NCBI GenBank assembly: GCA_031216915.1
Contig: CM062292.1
Coordinates: 2,786,457-2,850,456 of the forward strand
Origin: Pictodentalium vernedei
Taxonomy: Eukaryota; Mollusca; Scaphopoda; Dentaliida; Dentaliidae
DNA: 64,000 bases
Reading direction: 5' to 3'
Below, in pieces: positions 60,772-64,000 of the stretch; within the stretch, counting starts at the first letter, position 1, and each line of letters starts with the position of its first letter. Below the pieces are notes generated by a model. The model had not been told where the DNA came from. It was given only the letters and a program-made list of their open reading frames with translations, and did no database searches. The position numbers and the translations under genes are program-made.

Positions 60772-61076
60772 CAGCCCCTTCTAAGGGCTACCCACACTAT
60801 TAGAAAGAGATCTTCTCATGTACACAATCAAGTCTTTGTTATGAAAAGACAACAAAACAGTTCCCTTATCCTCCAGTGAAAAAACTTATAAGCAAAAATG
60901 TACTATAGGATCTGGCCATAAAAAAAAAAAAAAGCATGATGCGGTGCCACGAACGAAGTTCTTGGGTCTATAAGTTTCACAAATCTTGGGTCTAGAAGTT
61001 TCACAATCTTGGGTCTAGAAGTTCTTGGGTCTAGAATTTTCAAAATCTTGGGTCCCAAGTGGCTCCCCCAACTACT
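60772..61076. repeat. Polinton right terminal inverted repeat
   Basis: Inverse of 43301-43582 with few differences, the main one being ~20 bp (GCATGATGCGGTGCCACGA) present here and not on the left. The end is CTACT next to the target duplicate CAGGAA. Confidence 0.95.
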
Positions 61077-61170
61077 CAGGAAGAATGAAATCTCATCAGT
61101 CAAACTGATATTGGACTTTTGGTGAGGAGTGTGGTGACTCGCCAGTGGTCGAACTAGTGAATAATCTCAC
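61077..61170 (+). pseudogene. Tc1-like transposase remnant, part right of the Polinton
   Basis: It begins with the duplicated CAGGAA. The reading NLISQTDIGLLVRSV fits the C-terminal end of a Tc1-type transposase after the QQE at 43300, with a stop codon where the family has Trp. The same pre-existing transposon remnant therefore borders both ends. Confidence 0.65.
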
Positions 61171-61419
61171 TTAACCCTTTACCCAACGTAACGGCCAAAA
61201 CGGGGAGCGCTATTCTCAAAAATCGCCAATTAATTTTCAAAATATTTTCATTTTTGTCTCAAAAACATAGGTTATGACCCCTCGTTGGAACGAGCTCGTC
61301 GAGCTCGTTCCAACGAGGGGTCATAACCTATGTTTTTGAGACAAAAAATGAAAAAAATTAATTATTCAAGAATTTTTTTTGCAAGTGTCGTCTGCTTTTC
61401 ATGTTAGGTAAAGGGTTAA
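61171..61419. mobile_element. piggyBac-type MITE, complete copy (249 bp)
   Basis: TTAACCCTTTACCCAACGTA at the left, TTAGGTAAAGGGTTAA at the right. The middle is a perfect ~75-bp palindrome centred on GAGCTCGTCGAGCTC, with CATAGGTTATGACCCCTCGT arms. TTAA on both sides is the piggyBac target. It is the best preserved of five copies in the window. Confidence 0.93.
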
Positions 61420-61451
61420 TGTTTGTCTCTGGAAGCTCTATCAATATCAGT

Positions 61452-61540
61452 GTCAGTTCTCTGTCTGTATTATACTGTCACTCAATAGTGTCGGTTCTCT
61501 ATCTGTATTATACTGTCACTCAATAGTGTCGGTTCTCTAT
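61452..61540. repeat. 38-bp tandem repeat, ~2.3 copies
   Basis: GTTCTCT recurs at 61456, 61494 and 61532, each preceded by CACTCAATAGTGTCG-like text and followed by ATCTGTATTATACTGTCACT. Confidence 0.9.
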
Positions 61541-62049
61541 CTGGAGAACATGAAAGCTTTTTTGAAGCTCGTTGGCAGCGGAGGCAGTAATACAACTGTG
61601 TTGTTGACCACTGCAGACGAAAAGTATAATCCGGGAATTGATCAGCTTAAAATAGCTACTCAAGGGTCTCATTCTAATGGGGTAGAGTAGGCTCGGGGCA
61701 CGATGGAGCTGTGCAACCAGATCCGGACATGACATTTTTGGAAGACACCACACTCCTCTCGGTTTTAAAAGAGAGGTTGATTATTTTTTTTATTTTGGGG
61801 TTGGGTGGTAGGTAGTGAAACTACCAGCTTAAAATAAGTCTAACTTGTATCTGGGTCTGTGGGGATGAGAACAATGACTGATAAACCAATAAGAAAAACA
61901 AATTGTCCCATCCCTGACACATGCATGAATGTATGTACACAACTACATACATATATACACGTATAGAATAGGTGTATATCTACACATAACTGTACACATA
62001 AGCACATGCACGTGTACACTGTATGCTTGTGAGCTCAAACTTTATTACT
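61541..62049. other. No gene seen; TACA-rich tract
   Basis: 61915-62030 is rich in TACACA/TACATA. Nothing coding can be supported. Confidence 0.5.
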
Positions 62050-63748
62050 TTACAAAGGGATGTGGTACATCCCTCGAACATTCTGGGTACATTTGACCAG
62101 GAGTTCAACAACTGGAGTTTGACGCAAGACTGCAATACGTTGGGTCACATCTCCAATATATGCCGGGTTAGACACATCGATACCCAGTGGACCATGCAAG
62201 TAGGGGGAGTCTGTTTCCACCAGAAGTCTGTCACCAGGTATGGCCCGGAGACCCAAAATTTGGCTATCTGGAAAGAAGTACCACCTTATGCCTACACTAA
62301 AAAAACATCTTTCAAAAGTGTTCAACCAACTTTTCACCATACTGACAGTGCCCGGAAAACAGAACAGTGTGGATGAACAACTTGTTGGGTGCCACACATG
62401 TGGCTAACGATCTATAGGCCTCTGGTGTAAACATCCGACATGGAAGGAGCCCCCCATCCCTGAGTCCTCTGAGATGTAAAGTAAGGAGCTTATCCGGAAT
62501 AGTCATTTTACGCACCTCTTCCAGGACCTCATCCTGCAGATCCCAGAAAATGCTCGGTTCCGTCCTATTCAAACCAAATTCCACAAGAGCGAGACCTGTG
62601 GAAGCAGGGAGTTCATCCGATTCAAATGGTGATGGACACAAACTGAGGAGATAGGTAGGGTTAAGTACAGATGGAGGATCAGAAGAGTCGATCACTGGAG
62701 AGGGTGCACACACAGAGGTTGGAATAAAGTCAAGAGGCTGCGTTGGAACAGCAACAGTTAGAGAGTCCCGAGTGGTGCAATCGGATGGAACCGAGACAGA
62801 AACATTGGTAAGCGATGCTTCACCGGAACCTGAACCAAAGGTGCGCTGATCGATAGGAATATAAGAAAACATCGACATTAACGCACGCCAATGGAGCAGA
62901 CAAGCCTTTGAATTCATGGGTGAAACAACAAACGTGGGGGGAACATGCCACCCCTGGTGCTCACAAAGGGTCACCATACACCGACAGACAGCTACTGAAG
63001 GTTCTGTGTTTGAGCAAGAAGCATCAAGCCCTTCAACTGTGCTGATGGATCTGGGAGGGGTACATCAGTTTCCGGCTCCCAGACGTAACGAGGCAAATGG
63101 GCGATCTGACAGTGCCGCCTCATCGACCTTGCAACTGCCCCACATTCAATGAAAGGGCGCCGTGGGGGCTATCCCCCCTGGACGGCGACCTTGGGAGGCA
63201 TCCACATTTCCCACCTCATCCCAGAATCTAACCCTTGGTTTTCTTTTCCCGATTGCTGGGCGGGTGTATCTTTGTTTTCCCTGCTCTTTTTTATTGCTGG
63301 GAGGGTTATCACTCCCCCACACGTCTTTCCTGTTTAGGACGAGGGGAAGATCAATTGCGCCACTTCCCTGGTCTGGCATCAGGGGTCTCACCTAACTCAA
63401 TCAGAGGTCCACCTCCTCGACCCTTTGGCAGGGAAACATTTAAAGTCAAAATACTAGGGATCACTCTGCCCTTCCCACTGGTGACTGGGAAGCGTGGGGT
63501 CACATATGATAGATCTTTCGCATTCGAGTCCTTTGCCTTACTACCCTTTAAATTGGAAGGTTGAGTTTCCCCGCCGGTTTGTCAATTAACTTAGTTGGTT
63601 CGGCAGCATTAAACACCACCCTAGGAAAGGTTGGATCTCCAACTAACCGAAAGTCTCGGGATGTTTGGAGAATCCCACAATCTTATGGTTTCGCCTCATT
63701 GGAGGCTGGTCTCCATGGTCTTTTAGGGCTTTCTGTATCTGAACTCAT
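62050..63748 (-). pseudogene. TatD/TATDN2-like nuclease gene, frameshifted
   Basis: The minus strand, from ATG at 63748 (MSSDTESPKRPWRP), encodes a low-complexity N-terminal part in broken frames (KPRVRFWDEVGNVD) and then a TatD-type metal-dependent nuclease. Recognisable parts are LALVEFGLNRTEPSIFW (the GEIGLD region, here VEFGLN), LLTLHLRG (metal-ligand His region), LFIHTVLFSGHCQYGEKLV (the H-C-F-S-G region) and, after one shift near 62312, PGDRLLVETDSPYL (the ETD motif) ending LVKCTQNVRGMYHIPL. Several other frame changes and stops lie upstream. TATDN2-like genes are known to be multicopy in many invertebrates. Not expected to make an active enzyme unless unrecognised introns explain the shifts. 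Confidence 0.7.
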
Positions 63749-63865
63749 TCTGAAAAGAAGAAGGGAAACACCTAATTAGTTCGCCACGCGGAAATGTTAA
63801 TTGTGTATCGAGAGAGGTTTTCTGATAAGAGGATTAGTTCTTCTGAAGAGAAGTGGATTAGTTCT

Positions 63866-64000
63866 GGGTTAATTCGCACCGTGGACAAGTTATACCTGTC
63901 CAGTTGTTCCGGGTTAATCCGTACCGTGAACAAGTATACCTGTCCAGTTGTTCCGGGTTAATTCGCACCGTGGACAAGTATACCTGTCCAGTTGTTCCGG
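63866..64000. repeat. 44-45 bp tandem repeat, ~3 copies, runs off the window
   Basis: GGGTTAATTCGCACCGTGGA, then CAAGTATACCTGTCCAGTTG and TTCC recurs at 63866, 63911 and 63955. Confidence 0.93.

Larger units (their letters stand above)
43301..61076. mobile_element. Polinton/Maverick element, 17.8 kb, looks whole
   Basis: It starts AGTAGTTGGGGGAGCCACTT and ends with the inverse, the AG...CT ends known for Polintons. The 6-mer CAGGAA lies on both sides (43295-43300 and 61077-61082), the expected target duplication length. The core set is present: protein-primed polymerase, integrase, packaging ATPase, cysteine protease and candidate major and minor capsid proteins. Accessory genes encode a BIR protein and a twin zinc-knuckle protein. 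Most genes are on the minus strand with 4-32 bp overlaps or short gaps. Terminal repeats are near-identical apart from one ~20-bp length difference, and the core frames are uninterrupted, so the insertion appears young. It landed in a Tc1-like remnant. Confidence 0.97.

Noticed and set aside
60903-61103. Open frame in the right Polinton terminal repeat
   Set aside because: Follows the short internal repeats of the terminal repeat; an equivalent frame on the left (43139-43489) crosses the element boundary.

Overview
The window looks like a repeat-dominated stretch of an invertebrate genome, most likely a marine mollusc (inference). It has very little host coding sequence, a whole Polinton/Maverick element, Tc1-like and piggyBac-type DNA elements, an apparently intact non-LTR retrotransposon, a 5S rRNA-derived SINE with a widespread metazoan SINE core, and large simple satellites. 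There is no bacterial gene organisation and no tRNA or functional rRNA gene.

Layout. 1-14.5 kb is satellite DNA: a 63-bp repeat, a 57-bp repeat, then 314 monomers of a 40-bp satellite with no net indel. The big array is bracketed by an older ~77-91 bp repeat from which the 40-bp unit appears to derive, and by three hairpins. 14.5-23.4 kb holds miniature inverted-repeat elements (MITEs), LINE and mariner fragments, and a candidate first exon of a BEN-domain gene. 23.4-28.45 kb is a LINE with two long ORFs (esterase-bearing ORF1; endonuclease plus reverse transcriptase ORF2) and a possible 7-bp target duplication. It sits just upstream of a splice acceptor that opens a second BEN-gene segment (28.58-29.56 kb), which looks pseudogenic. 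29.7-43.3 kb is a mosaic of a hairpin satellite, MITEs, a broken LINE, a broken Tc1-like transposon, 5S-SINE copies (one with its core tandemly amplified), and a ~170-bp tandem repeat.

43,301-61,076 is a 17.8-kb Polinton with ~0.3-kb terminal inverted repeats beginning AG and ending CT, and a perfect 6-bp duplication (CAGGAA). It is inserted in a Tc1-like transposase remnant whose two halves lie on either side. It carries a protein-primed DNA polymerase, retroviral-type integrase with a chromodomain, packaging ATPase, adenovirus-type cysteine protease, candidate double and single jelly-roll capsid proteins, a two-helix membrane protein and several small basic proteins, nearly all on the minus strand in overlapping order. 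It also carries an IAP-like BIR protein and a twin CCHC zinc-knuckle protein. Two pairs of divergent genes are driven from inverted-duplicate promoter modules, and one module recurs near the right end. The core genes look whole and the terminal repeats are nearly identical, so the insertion looks recent.

61.1-64 kb contains a complete 249-bp piggyBac-type MITE, a short repeat, a broken TatD/TATDN2-like nuclease gene on the minus strand, and a 44-45 bp repeat running off the window.
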